This document shows positions 1 to 8,645 of a stretch of 26,091 nucleotides of DNA, in pieces. The number at the start of each line of letters is the position of its first letter. The first letter of the stretch is position 1. The DNA is taken from positions 24,979 through 51,069 of the forward strand of contig DHBS01000011.1 of assembly GCA_002398825.1 (NCBI GenBank), written 5' to 3'. Both the position numbers and the translations under genes were made by a program. Below the pieces are notes generated by a model, which ran no database searches, was not told where the DNA came from, and saw only the letters and a list, made by a program, of their open reading frames with translations. This DNA comes from Syntrophomonas sp. UBA4922 (GTDB lineage Bacteria; Bacillota; Syntrophomonadia; Syntrophomonadales; Syntrophomonadaceae).

Positions 1-33
1 CAGTCAAGAACCTTCCCCACTTGCGTTGAACCG

Positions 34-252
34 TCAGGGCAAGATTTTAAAAGGCGACCTTCCCCGGCGGGTTTTCTTAAATACCCTGCTCAGCAGTATG
101 CCTGCTGCGATCATCACTATCCAGTTGATACTTATTGCCAGTACTTCGAACTGGTACTCGCGGCAAATAACGTATGGGCTGCCGATCATTACCAAACCTC
201 CCAACGCCAGGAAAAAGCCGCTAATGAATATCCAGCGGATTGCTTTTTCCAA
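34..252 (-). CDS. small two-helix membrane protein, possibly the C-terminal remnant of a larger one
   Basis: The 72-residue product has two hydrophobic stretches (about residues 7-27 and 38-55) and a basic tail (KKTRRGRSPFK), so a small inner-membrane protein is likely. The only conventional start is a TTG at 252, with no good ribosome site in front. The reading frame is open without a start codon back to about 318, next to the stop of the SLH gene. The upstream residues read like normal protein (..FCIAPVFSPATRLEKAIRW..). From memory, an 'APVF..RLEKAIRW' stretch occurs inside roughly 200-residue multi-helix membrane proteins of Clostridia, so this may be the last third of a broken gene. No function can be assigned. 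It lies just downstream of the SLH gene in the same direction and could be co-transcribed. Confidence 0.42.
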   Translation of the reverse strand: MEKAIRWIFISGFFLALGGLVMIGSPYVICREYQFEVLAISINWIVMIAAGILLSRVFKKTRRGRSPFKILP

Positions 253-307
253 CCGGGTCGCTGGTGAGAATACCGGCGCTATGCAGAAGGTTACTAATAA
301 TTCGTTC

Positions 308-3300
308 TCATTGTAACTTCAAAGCATTGGCTATTATGGTCACAGCCTCGGCGCGGCTGGCCTGCCCCTGAGGACGAAAGCTGCCGTCGGGATACCCGCC
401 GATCACCTGGTATTGGCTGGCTGCCGCCACGTAAGGCAGCGCCCAGGCCGAGATGCTGGACTGATCGCTAAAACCCGGGGTGAAGTTGTCGCTTGTGATT
501 TTAGCCGCCCTGCAGATCATTACCGCCAACTGCTCGCGGGTAACCGGATCATCAGGGCCAAAATGCTGATCGCTGTATCCTTCGATTATGCCGTTGGCGC
601 TGGCAACGCTTATATAGTCTCTGGCCCAGTGATTGGAGGTATCACTGAAGACCTTGCCGGTTGAAGCCGACAAACCGAAAGCCTTGACCAGAACCACTGT
701 TACTTCAGCTCTGCTGATGGTTCGATCCGGTTTAAAGGTTTTATCGGGGTAGCCGGAAATAGCCCCGCTGGCTACCAAGGCTTTGATATTATCATAAGCC
801 CAATGACCCCGGATATCTGACAGAATCTCTTCATCGTCCGGTTTTGGCGGGGGAATCTGTTTCTCTTCGCCCTTGGCGATGACCGCAAACATGCCGAAGC
901 GGTCTATTTCACCGCTGACAGTCTTCTGCTCCCAGTTGATTTTCACATGATCCAGCTCACGCCATTTCCCGGCATCGTCATCGTACCAGAACAAACTGAC
1001 CCGGTCGCTTTTCCGGTCAACCTCATCCCTTACAAATGGCAGAGTGATTGTAACCACTTTACGGAACTCCCGGTCATTATCCTTTTTGATAAGGAATACA
1101 TCACTTACCAGGCGGCTTTCCTCAGGAGTCAAGCCCGATATATCGGCCACCGGCTCTATTGATACCCGGCTCTCCAAAAGGATGGCATCAGCGGGAATCT
1201 TTACGGTTACACCGTATCTTTTCAATTCCCCGCCATTGATATCAAATAAATCGGGATCATTGTTCTGGCTGCGATTGCTATAGGTCACAAACTCGCAAAA
1301 ACGCGTAGTCCATATATACAGATCGCTGCCCTCGATAAATTTGGCGTCAACCAGCTCCCCCTGCAGCAGGCCGGCGGCTGCTTCCCGGGTGTTGGCGTTC
1401 AAGGTGGCTTTAATATCATCAGCCTTGCCCTGGCGGATCACCTTAAGGTTTTTACCACCTTGGCCAGGAACAAACAAACGCACCGGGGAGGAAAATTCAA
1501 GGGTGCCCTCGGTTATTCCGAGCTTTATCACATATTGACTGCTCCCCACATTAAGGCTGGCAGAATTGCTGATCACCGGTAATCCTATAGTACCGTCCCA
1601 CCCCGATGGGCCGTTGATCTCCGTTCCAGCGGGGATCTCCAGTTCAACCTGACTGGGAGTAGTAACAATAATCCGCGGAGAGGTAGCGATCCCTGCACTC
1701 AGCGGCAGTTGGATGCGGGGATTGGCAGCGGCGTTGGTTACGCTGATCTGGTATTCCACCTCCTCAGGCAGTATTCCCGGGGGTAAAACTATGGGCTTAA
1801 TATCATCTGAGCCAATTTCTACAATCTGTACCGGGTCAAAGGAGAAGTTGGCCACCAGGTCGCGGTCAGCCGTGGCCACAAAGGCATGGCTGGAGTCGGT
1901 ACTCACTCCTAATCCGCTCTCAGTCCAATTGACAAAGGCGTAGCCCGGATTGGCTTGTGCCAATACGGTGACTTGGGCGCCATGTTCGATATCCTCTCCG
2001 CTCCCGGTCAAGCAGGCTGCCGTGCCGCCTTCCAACGGATCCGGGCTGACAGTGATATCGTAGGTATTGATAACAGCGGTGTAATCCTGACCGGGGCAGT
2101 CGACGGCTACATCACTGTAACTACGCGACGCGGGCACGAAGGTATAGCCTTCCAGTTCCGGGGCGACAGTACCGTCCCAGCCATATTCAACTTCAGCGCT
2201 GTATATACCCAGTGAGTCGGGATGCGGATTGCCGGGCAGACCGGCGAGGGTCACCAGAACTGCGGCAGCGGCATCGATATCTATCCGGCCGGAAATGGTA
2301 TATACCGGCACAAACACCTCAATGGAAGCGTACTGGGAATTGCTGGAAAAGGCCGTGGAACCCCCGTTTACGGTGGTATCGGCTTTCCCTCCCGGCAGCC
2401 CGGAGCTCTGATCCCAGGCGCGGAAACTGATAACAGCGGTTTCCGCCCCAGTAACAGCGGGCAGATAGCGAACCTTATAAGCGGCATCGAGTAAAAGGGA
2501 TTGGCTGGCTGAAACGGCGCCAAAATCATTCCAGACCAGGCCGTCAACGGAATATTGCCAGGTGCCGCCGCCGGAAGCGGACCATACCGCGATTCCTTGC
2601 AAAGCCCCCAGGTCAACATCGCTCATCTCAGCAAATGCCGATACCGGGTAGGATTGGCTGGGGGTGATGATATCGGTGGCAGTGAACTCAAAGGGGGAGG
2701 ATGTCAAAATCGGTGCGTTATTCACACTATTGACGATCAGGGTAGCAGTACATTGGGAAGCCGAGAAAGCGGTGACACCTCCGTTGGTGCTGGTATCGCC
2801 GCTGCCGAAGGCCGTGCCGCTGCTGATGTCCCAGGCCCTGAAGCTGAAGCTGGCAGTCTCCCCGTTCATCCCATCGGGAACATAGCGGATCTGCGCATTA
2901 GAGGGCAATAATAAGGCTGTGGCAGCACTGACGGTGCCAAAAGCGCTCCAGGAAGAGCCATCGGCGGAATACTGCCAGATGCCGTTGCCGGAAGCTCCGG
3001 ATATGGCCGCTCCGCTCATTGCTCCCAGATCTGCATCCTGGACTTGCAGAATAGAACCGATGGTGACAGGAATCATAACACTGTTCTCATCGATGCTGCC
3101 CAGATCTTCCTCGATAGAGAGCAGCTGCGGGGCGTCATTTACATCGCTGATCGCTATTTGTGCCGTGCATTGTTGACTGGAAAAAGCCGAATACCCGCCA
3201 TTATCGGCGGTGCTGACCTTCTGCTCCTGACTGCCCGCGCTGCCGTCCCAGGCCCGGAAGGAAAAAGAAGCCGTTTCACCATTGAAGCCATCCGGTAGAT

Positions 3301-5119
3301 AACGGATCTGCGCGGTATCTCCCAGTAATAAGGAGGCCGCTTCACTTACCGCCCCGAACCCTGTCCAGGAAACTCCGTCAACCGAGTATTGCCAGCTGCC
3401 ATTGCCGGTTGCCCCGTCAACGGCTATACCCAGAGAGTCGGGAGGCAGGTCCTCATCATGGGCCTGTAAGAACTGGCTTACTGCGATAGGAGTTGAAGTA
3501 GTGTCTTCGTCGGTGCCGGCCAGGGTGATAAAAAAGCTGTCCAGAACCGGCGCGTTATTGGGCTGCAGGGTGGTAAAGCTGATGGCATCCCCATAGACGG
3601 TACCCGCAGGATTGGTGGCGTAGGCCCTCACATAATACTGGGTTACCGGCGACAACCCGCTCAGAGTACCGCTGAATTCCCCGCCGGCTCCGACCTCGCC
3701 GTAGGTGGTGACAGCATCGGAAATGGTAGGATTGCCGCTGCTGTTCCAGCAGAAGCCATGCTCTTCTGCGGCCGGCGCCCCAGGGGAGGTGATTTCACCA
3801 TGGGCTGTGGCACTGTAGATGGCAATGTCGCTCACTGAGTCGGTAAGGATCACCGCGGCCACAGCCAGGGTTTTTACGCTTGCGGTTGCCGAGCTGCTGC
3901 TGATGCCGTTGGAATTGTAAGCTCGCACCCGCATATAGTAGTCGGTATAAGGGGTTATGCCCTGATCTATAAGGTATGATGTAGCCGGACCCACATCCCG
4001 GTTGTCATATCCGGCCACCATGGAATCAAAGGAGGAATCGGTGGCTATGTCCAGATAGTAACCGGCGGCGGCAGGGGAAGCCTGCCAGCCAGCTGTAAAG
4101 GCATGGGTTTCTACTGCTTGTGCCGCAGAAATTACCGGTATATCAGGAGCGGTAGTGACGGTCATTGGGCTTGACAAACCGCTCTCTCCGGATGAGTTGG
4201 CCGCTTTGATGCGATAGTAATAGGTGGTATTGGCCTCTAATCCCGTGACTTTAGCATAGGTCTCGCTGACATAACGATTGTCGACCACAGGAGAGGAGAA
4301 ATCAGCATGGGCGGAAACAAACAGTCGATAGGAGTCAGCCCCGGCCTGGGAGATCCAGTTGGCGGTAAATCCGTCTTCATTCACCTTTGAGGCGGCCTGG
4401 AGGCTGGGAATTCCGGGAATGGTCGCAACAGATAATGCAGGCGAGTTGCCGCTCTCTCCGAATCCGTTATAGGATCTGATCCGGCAATAATAGGGGGAAC
4501 CCGGGGTAAGGCCGGTCACTGACTGGCTAATGGGGCGCTGGCTTAAGGGGGTTCCGGCAGGTATATTGATATCTTTGCCATTATACCCGGACACAAAATT
4601 CGCAAAACCGGCCGAGGTGGATACGTCCAGCTTATAACCGGTGGCAGTGCTGATATCCGCCCAATGACAGGTAAAAGATGTGCCGGTTGCGCCGCTTATC
4701 ATATAAAGGTCAGGAATTGGAGGCGGTGAGCCGCCGCCTGTGGTCACTCTGACCACGCCCAAAGCGCTATTGGTAGGGCCGAAATTAGTGTCCAGAGGCG
4801 GGGTTTGGGTTGGGCTCGTACTGGTGTAAAAAAAGCGCACCCCTGAAGTATTAATCTCTGTTTGCCCCTTAATGTTGCCTATAAACCAGGTGTCAATCTC
4901 GGACCACAGACCATGATACAACCAGAAGCCATTGGGTCCCTGATAACAGGGCCGGCCATTGTTGGTGCCGTTTTCCACATAGCTCCCCACCACGTCGCTG
5001 GGCCAGGCCTCTTCCTCCCCTCCCCCATCCACCACATTGAACTGTGCAGCAGCCGCGGGTGACACTGCCCACCCCGTCACCGCCAAAAGGATCACTAAAC
5101 CGAGAAGCAGCCTTTTCAT
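308..5119 (-). CDS. S-layer-anchored surface protein with fibronectin-III and cadherin-like repeats and three SLH domains
   Basis: This is a secreted protein of about 1603 residues. It starts with a signal peptide (MKRLLLGLVILLAVTGWAVSPAAAA). A short unique region is followed by three fibronectin-III units (about 135-420) and a related beta-sandwich unit (about 422-520). Then come three tandem cadherin-like repeats of about 118 residues (about 525-880), each with the pattern WQYSxDGxxW..FG.VS..LLL..IRYLPD..FRAWD. An InlB-type repeat (about 960-1035, GYAFVNWTE) and a long ZU5-like stretch follow. Three SLH domains end the protein (about 1410-1603, HWAYDNI, HWARDYI, AWALPYV); these normally bind pyruvylated cell-wall polymer. 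The ATG at 5119 is preferred over the longer open frame to 5329. It has AAAGGGG in front, begins a clean signal peptide, and a promoter sits inside the longer frame. A role in adhesion or the cell envelope is inferred; no enzyme domain is visible. Confidence 0.9.
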   Translation of the reverse strand: MKRLLLGLVILLAVTGWAVSPAAAAQFNVVDGGGEEEAWPSDVVGSYVENGTNNGRPCYQGPNGFWLYHGLWSEIDTWFIGNIKGQTEINTSGVRFFYTSTSPTQTPPLDTNFGPTNSALGVVRVTTGGGSPPPIPDLYMISGATGTSFTCHWADISTATGYKLDVSTSAGFANFVSGYNGKDINIPAGTPLSQRPISQSVTGLTPGSPYYCRIRSYNGFGESGNSPALSVATIPGIPSLQAASKVNEDGFTANWISQAGADSYRLFVSAHADFSSPVVDNRYVSETYAKVTGLEANTTYYYRIKAANSSGESGLSSPMTVTTAPDIPVISAAQAVETHAFTAGWQASPAAAGYYLDIATDSSFDSMVAGYDNRDVGPATSYLIDQGITPYTDYYMRVRAYNSNGISSSSATASVKTLAVAAVILTDSVSDIAIYSATAHGEITSPGAPAAEEHGFCWNSSGNPTISDAVTTYGEVGAGGEFSGTLSGLSPVTQYYVRAYATNPAGTVYGDAISFTTLQPNNAPVLDSFFITLAGTDEDTTSTPIAVSQFLQAHDEDLPPDSLGIAVDGATGNGSWQYSVDGVSWTGFGAVSEAASLLLGDTAQIRYLPDGFNGETASFSFRAWDGSAGSQEQKVSTADNGGYSAFSSQQCTAQIAISDVNDAPQLLSIEEDLGSIDENSVMIPVTIGSILQVQDADLGAMSGAAISGASGNGIWQYSADGSSWSAFGTVSAATALLLPSNAQIRYVPDGMNGETASFSFRAWDISSGTAFGSGDTSTNGGVTAFSASQCTATLIVNSVNNAPILTSSPFEFTATDIITPSQSYPVSAFAEMSDVDLGALQGIAVWSASGGGTWQYSVDGLVWNDFGAVSASQSLLLDAAYKVRYLPAVTGAETAVISFRAWDQSSGLPGGKADTTVNGGSTAFSSNSQYASIEVFVPVYTISGRIDIDAAAAVLVTLAGLPGNPHPDSLGIYSAEVEYGWDGTVAPELEGYTFVPASRSYSDVAVDCPGQDYTAVINTYDITVSPDPLEGGTAACLTGSGEDIEHGAQVTVLAQANPGYAFVNWTESGLGVSTDSSHAFVATADRDLVANFSFDPVQIVEIGSDDIKPIVLPPGILPEEVEYQISVTNAAANPRIQLPLSAGIATSPRIIVTTPSQVELEIPAGTEINGPSGWDGTIGLPVISNSASLNVGSSQYVIKLGITEGTLEFSSPVRLFVPGQGGKNLKVIRQGKADDIKATLNANTREAAAGLLQGELVDAKFIEGSDLYIWTTRFCEFVTYSNRSQNNDPDLFDINGGELKRYGVTVKIPADAILLESRVSIEPVADISGLTPEESRLVSDVFLIKKDNDREFRKVVTITLPFVRDEVDRKSDRVSLFWYDDDAGKWRELDHVKINWEQKTVSGEIDRFGMFAVIAKGEEKQIPPPKPDDEEILSDIRGHWAYDNIKALVASGAISGYPDKTFKPDRTISRAEVTVVLVKAFGLSASTGKVFSDTSNHWARDYISVASANGIIEGYSDQHFGPDDPVTREQLAVMICRAAKITSDNFTPGFSDQSSISAWALPYVAAASQYQVIGGYPDGSFRPQGQASRAEAVTIIANALKLQ

Positions 5120-5143
5120 TATGTATTTCCCCTTTACTCGCCA

Positions 5144-5188
5144 CAATCGCCACAGGCTGCTGTGCCTGCCAATAATCAGGTGCGATTG
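5144..5188 (-). promoter_or_regulatory. two-tier RNA hairpin in the SLH-gene leader
   Basis: CAATCGC (5144-5150) pairs perfectly with GCGATTG (5182-5188). Inside it CAGGC (5153-5157) pairs with GCCTG (5164-5168). The structure lies about 25 nt upstream of the ATG at 5119 and just ahead of the ribosome site. It could affect translation or mRNA stability. I could not match it to a riboswitch class. Confidence 0.4.
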
Positions 5189-5245
5189 CCCGGCTTTTCT
5201 TGCAAATGATATCTTTTCCTTTCGACAGAAAACCGGCCAGCCCTG

Positions 5246-5273
5246 CTTATATCCAAAATAAGTTAGATGGCAA
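5246..5273 (-). promoter_or_regulatory. candidate sigma-A promoter of the SLH gene
   Basis: Read on the minus strand, TTGCCA (5273-5268), a 16-bp spacer and TATAAG (5251-5246) make a plausible -35/-10 pair. Transcription would start near 5240, leaving a leader of about 120 nt before the ATG at 5119. This supports the downstream start codon. Confidence 0.5.
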
Positions 5274-5435
5274 TCCATATATCGGCCTCTGTATAACTGC
5301 AGCGCTGCTTTCCCTTCCTGCCTGTGCAAAATGAATTTCAGGCTATCTTTTCACGTTTTTACGCCGCAAACAGTTCCGGATCTGATGCCCGGCAGCCAGG
5401 AAACTTGCGGTCAACCAACTACAATCAAAATAAGA

Positions 5436-5460
5436 AGGCCGAGGTGGGGCAACCCGGCCT
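5436..5460 (-). terminator. second hairpin terminator downstream of the PHA operon
   Basis: AGGCCG (5436-5441) pairs with CGGCCT (5455-5460), with GGT/ACC pairing possible in the loop. On the minus strand it is followed by a T-rich run (TTCTTATTTTG). It lies directly after the larger hairpin at 5488-5528, so the two may act as tandem terminators of the pha transcripts and insulate the SLH gene. Confidence 0.45.
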
Positions 5461-5487
5461 CCTTACTGAGGTTGGTTATAATGCCTA

Positions 5488-5528
5488 AAAGGCGCATATT
5501 GCGGCCCGGGGCCGCAATATGCGCCTTT
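5488..5528. terminator. 20-bp perfect inverted repeat, likely bidirectional terminator of the PHA operon
   Basis: The 41-bp element is a perfect palindrome around the single base G at 5508: the arms 5488-5507 and 5509-5528 pair at every position. It begins with AAAGGCGCATATT and ends with AATATGCGCCTTT, so each strand leaves a short T run after the stem. It lies about 55 bp beyond the phaJ stop. A transcription terminator is the simplest reading. Confidence 0.65.
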
Positions 5529-5583
5529 ATCAAGTACAGCTTTCCATAGGTTCTACGCTAAACTTTAACCCTCGTCTTGTTCT

Positions 5584-6060
5584 TTATTCCGCCGCTGCTC
5601 CGGCAGATACCGCATCAAGTCCCGGACAGGGAAGATCCACTATATGCTGCCGTGGCGGAATGACTATGGCTTCACCTTCCAGCAATAGTTCCCCCCTTTG
5701 ATTGACGCACAAAGTTCGCAATTGCACCCTGCCTTTCTCAAGCTTCTGAATGACTTCGGTCTGGGCTCTAACAGTATCTCCGATATAACAAGGCCTAAGG
5801 AACCTCACGCTCTGGGTTTCATAAATAGTCCCTGCACCGGGCATGAGGTTGCCGACCACATTGGAAATCAACCCCATCAGCAACATGCCGTGTACGATGC
5901 GAGTTTTAAAATGACCTTGCTGGGCCCTCATCTGGTTGACATGCAGCCAGCTGAAATCGCCGGTTATGCCTGCGTACTGATAAACGTCGGTCTCGCTTAT
6001 GGTTTTTTCCACATAACCACTAGCACCAACGATGAGTTCACTGTAGGTGTTTTCGACCAT
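5584..6060 (-). CDS. phaJ: MaoC-like (R)-specific enoyl-CoA hydratase
   Basis: The 158-residue product is a hotdog-fold MaoC-type hydratase. In PHA metabolism such enzymes add water to trans-2-enoyl-CoA and give (R)-3-hydroxyacyl-CoA, the substrate of PHA synthase. The hydratase-2 motif is seen as GITGDFSWLH, with the expected catalytic Asp35 and His40. The usual Asn after the Asp is replaced by Ser-Trp. RIVHGML (54-60) and FLRPCYIGDTV follow the family pattern. It carries a tail of about 20 residues ending in AGAAAE. The ATG at 6060 is chosen over the longer frame to 6120 because AAAGGAG lies 7 nt before it. It is third in the phaE-phaC-phaJ set, 105 bp after phaC, with a small CCGGA/TCCGG hairpin in the gap. 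Placement with phaC supports phaJ over other MaoC roles. Confidence 0.8.
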   Translation of the reverse strand: MVENTYSELIVGASGYVEKTISETDVYQYAGITGDFSWLHVNQMRAQQGHFKTRIVHGMLLMGLISNVVGNLMPGAGTIYETQSVRFLRPCYIGDTVRAQTEVIQKLEKGRVQLRTLCVNQRGELLLEGEAIVIPPRQHIVDLPCPGLDAVSAGAAAE

Positions 6061-6165
6061 ATATTTCTCCTTTAAATAACCCTGCTTATGGCTTAAACCA
6101 TTTATCGTTAAGCTTTTCACCTATTCGCGGTGATCAATGACCAAGCCGGACAATCCGGTCTGTTC

Positions 6166-7236
6166 CTATTTATCGCGCTTCCAAATCCATTCAGCAATCT
6201 TGGGAGCCAGGAGCTGCTGTGATTTGGAACTGACATACATGCCAATATGTCCTACCGGATAGGCCACCAGCTCTTTATCAGTACTGCCGATACAATCATT
6301 GAACGGAATGCTCGCCGCCGGAGGAACCAGGTGATCCTGTTCGCCATAGATATTCAGAACCGGCATAGTGATGTCTTCCAGATCTACAGTTCTGCCGCCA
6401 ATCTCCAGGCTGCCTTTCACCAACTTGTTTTCCTGGTATAAATCCTTGATAAACCGCCTGTAGGCCTCACCGGCTTGATCGGGGCTATCCAGGATCCACT
6501 TTTCCATGCGGATAAAATTGGCGGCGGTTTCAGGGTCATCAAAATTGTCAATAATACCGAGATATTTATTGATCATCAACTGGAACGGCTTTAACATATC
6601 AAATCCGCCATTGAGCAATTCCCCGGGAACTATCCCGAATGCGTCCACCAGACTGTCTACATTCATAGCCTTGCCCCACTTGAACAGTAAACCGTCTGCT
6701 GCCCCGGCTTCAAAATCAATAGGGGCTACCATGGTGATCAGGTTCTTGACCTTGTGAGGATTTAACGCGGTATATATAGCCGAGAAGGTTCCTCCCTGGC
6801 AGACTCCCAGAATATTTACTTTGTCTGCTCCCGATTCCCTGAGTACTTCATTTACGGCATTTTCAATATATACATCAATGTAATCATCTAAAGTAATATA
6901 CCTGTCTTCGGCAGTAGGATATCCCCAGTCGATGATATATATATCCAGGCCTGATTCCAAAAGGTTCTTGATTACACTGCGGTCAGGCTGAAGGTCCATC
7001 ATATACTGGCGATTAACCAGTGCGTATATTATCAAGGTAGGCGTCTTGCAAACCTTTTTGACCCTGGGTCTATAGTGAAACAGCTTCATTTTGTCTTCCT
7101 GATAGATCAGGTCTTTGAGAGTGGTGTCCGATTGGGGGTCGCCCATATTTAAGAGCATATCTACGCTGTTAAGGAATTTTTTCTGAGACTCCAATACTTC
7201 GCTGATCGTCTTGTCAAAATCGATTACGGCTGACAT
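6166..7236 (-). CDS. phaC: class III polyhydroxyalkanoate synthase catalytic subunit
   Basis: This alpha/beta-hydrolase-fold enzyme of 356 residues polymerises (R)-3-hydroxyacyl-CoA into PHA granules together with PhaE. The lipase-like box is GVCQGG with nucleophile Cys146. The other triad members are Asp301 in YGEQDHLVPP and His330 in PVGHIGMY. Length and triad spacing agree closely with the known class III enzymes of about 355 residues, and an adjacent phaE confirms the class. The ATG at 7236 has GGAGGGG just upstream. It follows phaE by 25 bp, so the two are almost certainly co-transcribed and made in balanced amounts. Confidence 0.93.
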   Translation of the reverse strand: MSAVIDFDKTISEVLESQKKFLNSVDMLLNMGDPQSDTTLKDLIYQEDKMKLFHYRPRVKKVCKTPTLIIYALVNRQYMMDLQPDRSVIKNLLESGLDIYIIDWGYPTAEDRYITLDDYIDVYIENAVNEVLRESGADKVNILGVCQGGTFSAIYTALNPHKVKNLITMVAPIDFEAGAADGLLFKWGKAMNVDSLVDAFGIVPGELLNGGFDMLKPFQLMINKYLGIIDNFDDPETAANFIRMEKWILDSPDQAGEAYRRFIKDLYQENKLVKGSLEIGGRTVDLEDITMPVLNIYGEQDHLVPPAASIPFNDCIGSTDKELVAYPVGHIGMYVSSKSQQLLAPKIAEWIWKRDK

Positions 7237-7261
7237 CTTGCCCCTCCTTCATACGCTATAA

Positions 7262-8359
7262 TCAGGCATCTTTGGATTTGTCGGATTTGGATTTGCCTTC
7301 TTTTAATGCTGACATTTCCTTTTTCAGTGTTCTCACTTCTCTTTTCAATGTATCCAGGGTCTTATACACACTTTCCATATCGGTTTTACTGGGATATGGC
7401 AAAAATTCCAGCTGTTTCTCCAACAGGCTGTCAGTTTCTTTTTTGTAATTGACTCCGGCTTCAAGAAGTTGAGAGAGTATCCTGGAAAACTCAGAAGTTC
7501 CAAATAGTTTGAGATAGGCGGCTTCATTGGTCTGCCACCAATAATCGTAGAATTCCTTGTAAGTTTTAGGGTTGGCGCCTCTTCTCAACATTTCCTGGTA
7601 GTCCTTTATAATCGTTTGCAGGGTTTCCTGGTTGACCTTGACCATAAGGGCAGTAAACTCACCTATGGTATTCATGAAATTAATCAAAGCATTAATGCTG
7701 TGCATTTGCTTTTGCATGATTGCTCTATTCATTGAAAACTGGGGTATGTTCAATACCTTCCCAAAAGTGGAGGCAAATTTTTCTTTCCAGAGCCGGTTGA
7801 ACTCAATATAAGCCTCTTGATCTCCGGCCAGGCTTTGCTGCAGCAGGCCCTGCAGTTCTTGAGCCTCGCTAAGCCAGGGCTGCACGAATTTATTGGCGGT
7901 GTCTTGAGACAAATTGTAAATTTCAATACATTCATGGTAATAATTCTGCACCTGCTCTGGCCAGAACGGGATTATGCTATCAGCCACTAATCTGGGATAC
8001 TCTTCTTTCCATTTGTTAAGGAACTCAAGCGGGTTGCTGTCTGCGGCCTTTATGGAGCGCAAATCCTCCCAGAATTTATGGAGGTTCTGATATAAACTGG
8101 CTCCGCTGAACATTTTATTTATGATTTCTTGTTGTTGCGGATAGGCCTCGGTTACGCTCTTCATACTCTGTTTAATAAACTGGTTGGAGATATCCAGCCA
8201 GTTTTGCCACAGCTCCTGAACTGATTTCATATTAGACTCGATGTTGTTGCTATTTTTTTTCTCCTCTTCTTTGGGCTCTGGATTCATACTTCCCTGGTAA
8301 AAATCCAACAGTTTTTGTTGGAGATTTATCCATTCTCCGAAAAAATCAACCTGTGTCAA
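7262..8359 (-). CDS. phaE: class III PHA synthase subunit PhaE
   Basis: This is the partner subunit of PhaC, about 365 residues, mostly helical and rich in Gln, Glu and Lys. The family-typical C-terminal block is visible (YDYWWQTNEAAYLKLFGTSEF), then a coiled coil of about 45 residues (ESVYKTLDTLKREVRTLKKE) and a Lys/Ser-rich tail. I place the start at the TTG at 8359 (MTQVDFFGEW), because GGAGGG ends 6 nt before it. The longer frame to 8386 has that Shine-Dalgarno inside its own coding sequence. PhaE has no triad of its own; it is required for activity and stability of class III PhaC. First gene of the pha operon, divergent from a TetR regulator. Confidence 0.88.
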   Translation of the reverse strand: MTQVDFFGEWINLQQKLLDFYQGSMNPEPKEEEKKNSNNIESNMKSVQELWQNWLDISNQFIKQSMKSVTEAYPQQQEIINKMFSGASLYQNLHKFWEDLRSIKAADSNPLEFLNKWKEEYPRLVADSIIPFWPEQVQNYYHECIEIYNLSQDTANKFVQPWLSEAQELQGLLQQSLAGDQEAYIEFNRLWKEKFASTFGKVLNIPQFSMNRAIMQKQMHSINALINFMNTIGEFTALMVKVNQETLQTIIKDYQEMLRRGANPKTYKEFYDYWWQTNEAAYLKLFGTSEFSRILSQLLEAGVNYKKETDSLLEKQLEFLPYPSKTDMESVYKTLDTLKREVRTLKKEMSALKEGKSKSDKSKDA

Positions 8360-8417
8360 ATAACTCCCTCCATTCATAAAACACATAACAGATAATTATA
8401 ACTGTACTATTTTCAGG

Positions 8418-8477
8418 TTATTCATGCAGATTAATATGTCCCTTAAAATGTCCCAAAATATCGGTATTTGTCTGCAC
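8418..8477 (-). CDS. possible 19-residue upstream ORF in the pha leader
   Basis: A GTG at 8477 is preceded by an excellent ribosome site (GGAGGGTGG, 4 nt spacer). It opens a short frame, MQTNTDILGHFKGHINLHE, ending at TAA (8420-8418), 58 bp before the phaE TTG. The DNA inside contains a 7-bp direct repeat (ATGTCCC at 8436-8442 and 8448-8454) that gives the GHxxGH pattern. It may be a leader peptide or small protein. With no comparison available, it could also be chance. Confidence 0.3.
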   Translation of the reverse strand: MQTNTDILGHFKGHINLHE

Positions 8478-8491
8478 AAAACCACCCTCCA

Positions 8492-8513
8492 TTGTATTAA
8501 TATATAAATACAA
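8492..8513. promoter_or_regulatory. candidate TetR operator between phaE and tetR
   Basis: TTGTATT (8492-8498) and AATACAA (8507-8513) form a 7-bp perfect inverted repeat around an 8-bp AT-rich centre. It lies in the divergent intergenic region between the pha operon and the TetR gene, where such regulators usually bind. The size suits a TetR dimer site; binding is inferred only. Confidence 0.4.
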
Positions 8514-8645
8514 CATTCACTATTTTATAAGTTTTATAGAACATTACAATGGTCAAATAATTGAGCGGTGTTGCTTAACTACGATATACCCATCCAATTT
8601 TACCTGTTTCCTTTTTTGTAATTATCTGGCACCGGGAGGTTGGGA

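Noticed and set aside
2212..3596. Several plus-strand ORFs of 60-118 codons opposite the SLH gene.
   Set aside because: They are antisense shadows of the repetitive SLH coding sequence with no ribosome sites.
5120..5240. A cyclic-di-GMP or other known riboswitch in the SLH leader.
   Set aside because: The hairpin is real, but the conserved GGCAAACC and GACGCAAAGCC-type blocks are absent.
5120..5329. N-terminal extension of the SLH protein to an upstream ATG.
   Set aside because: The extension has no ribosome site, would bury the signal peptide, and contains the promoter-like TTGCCA-N16-TATAAG.
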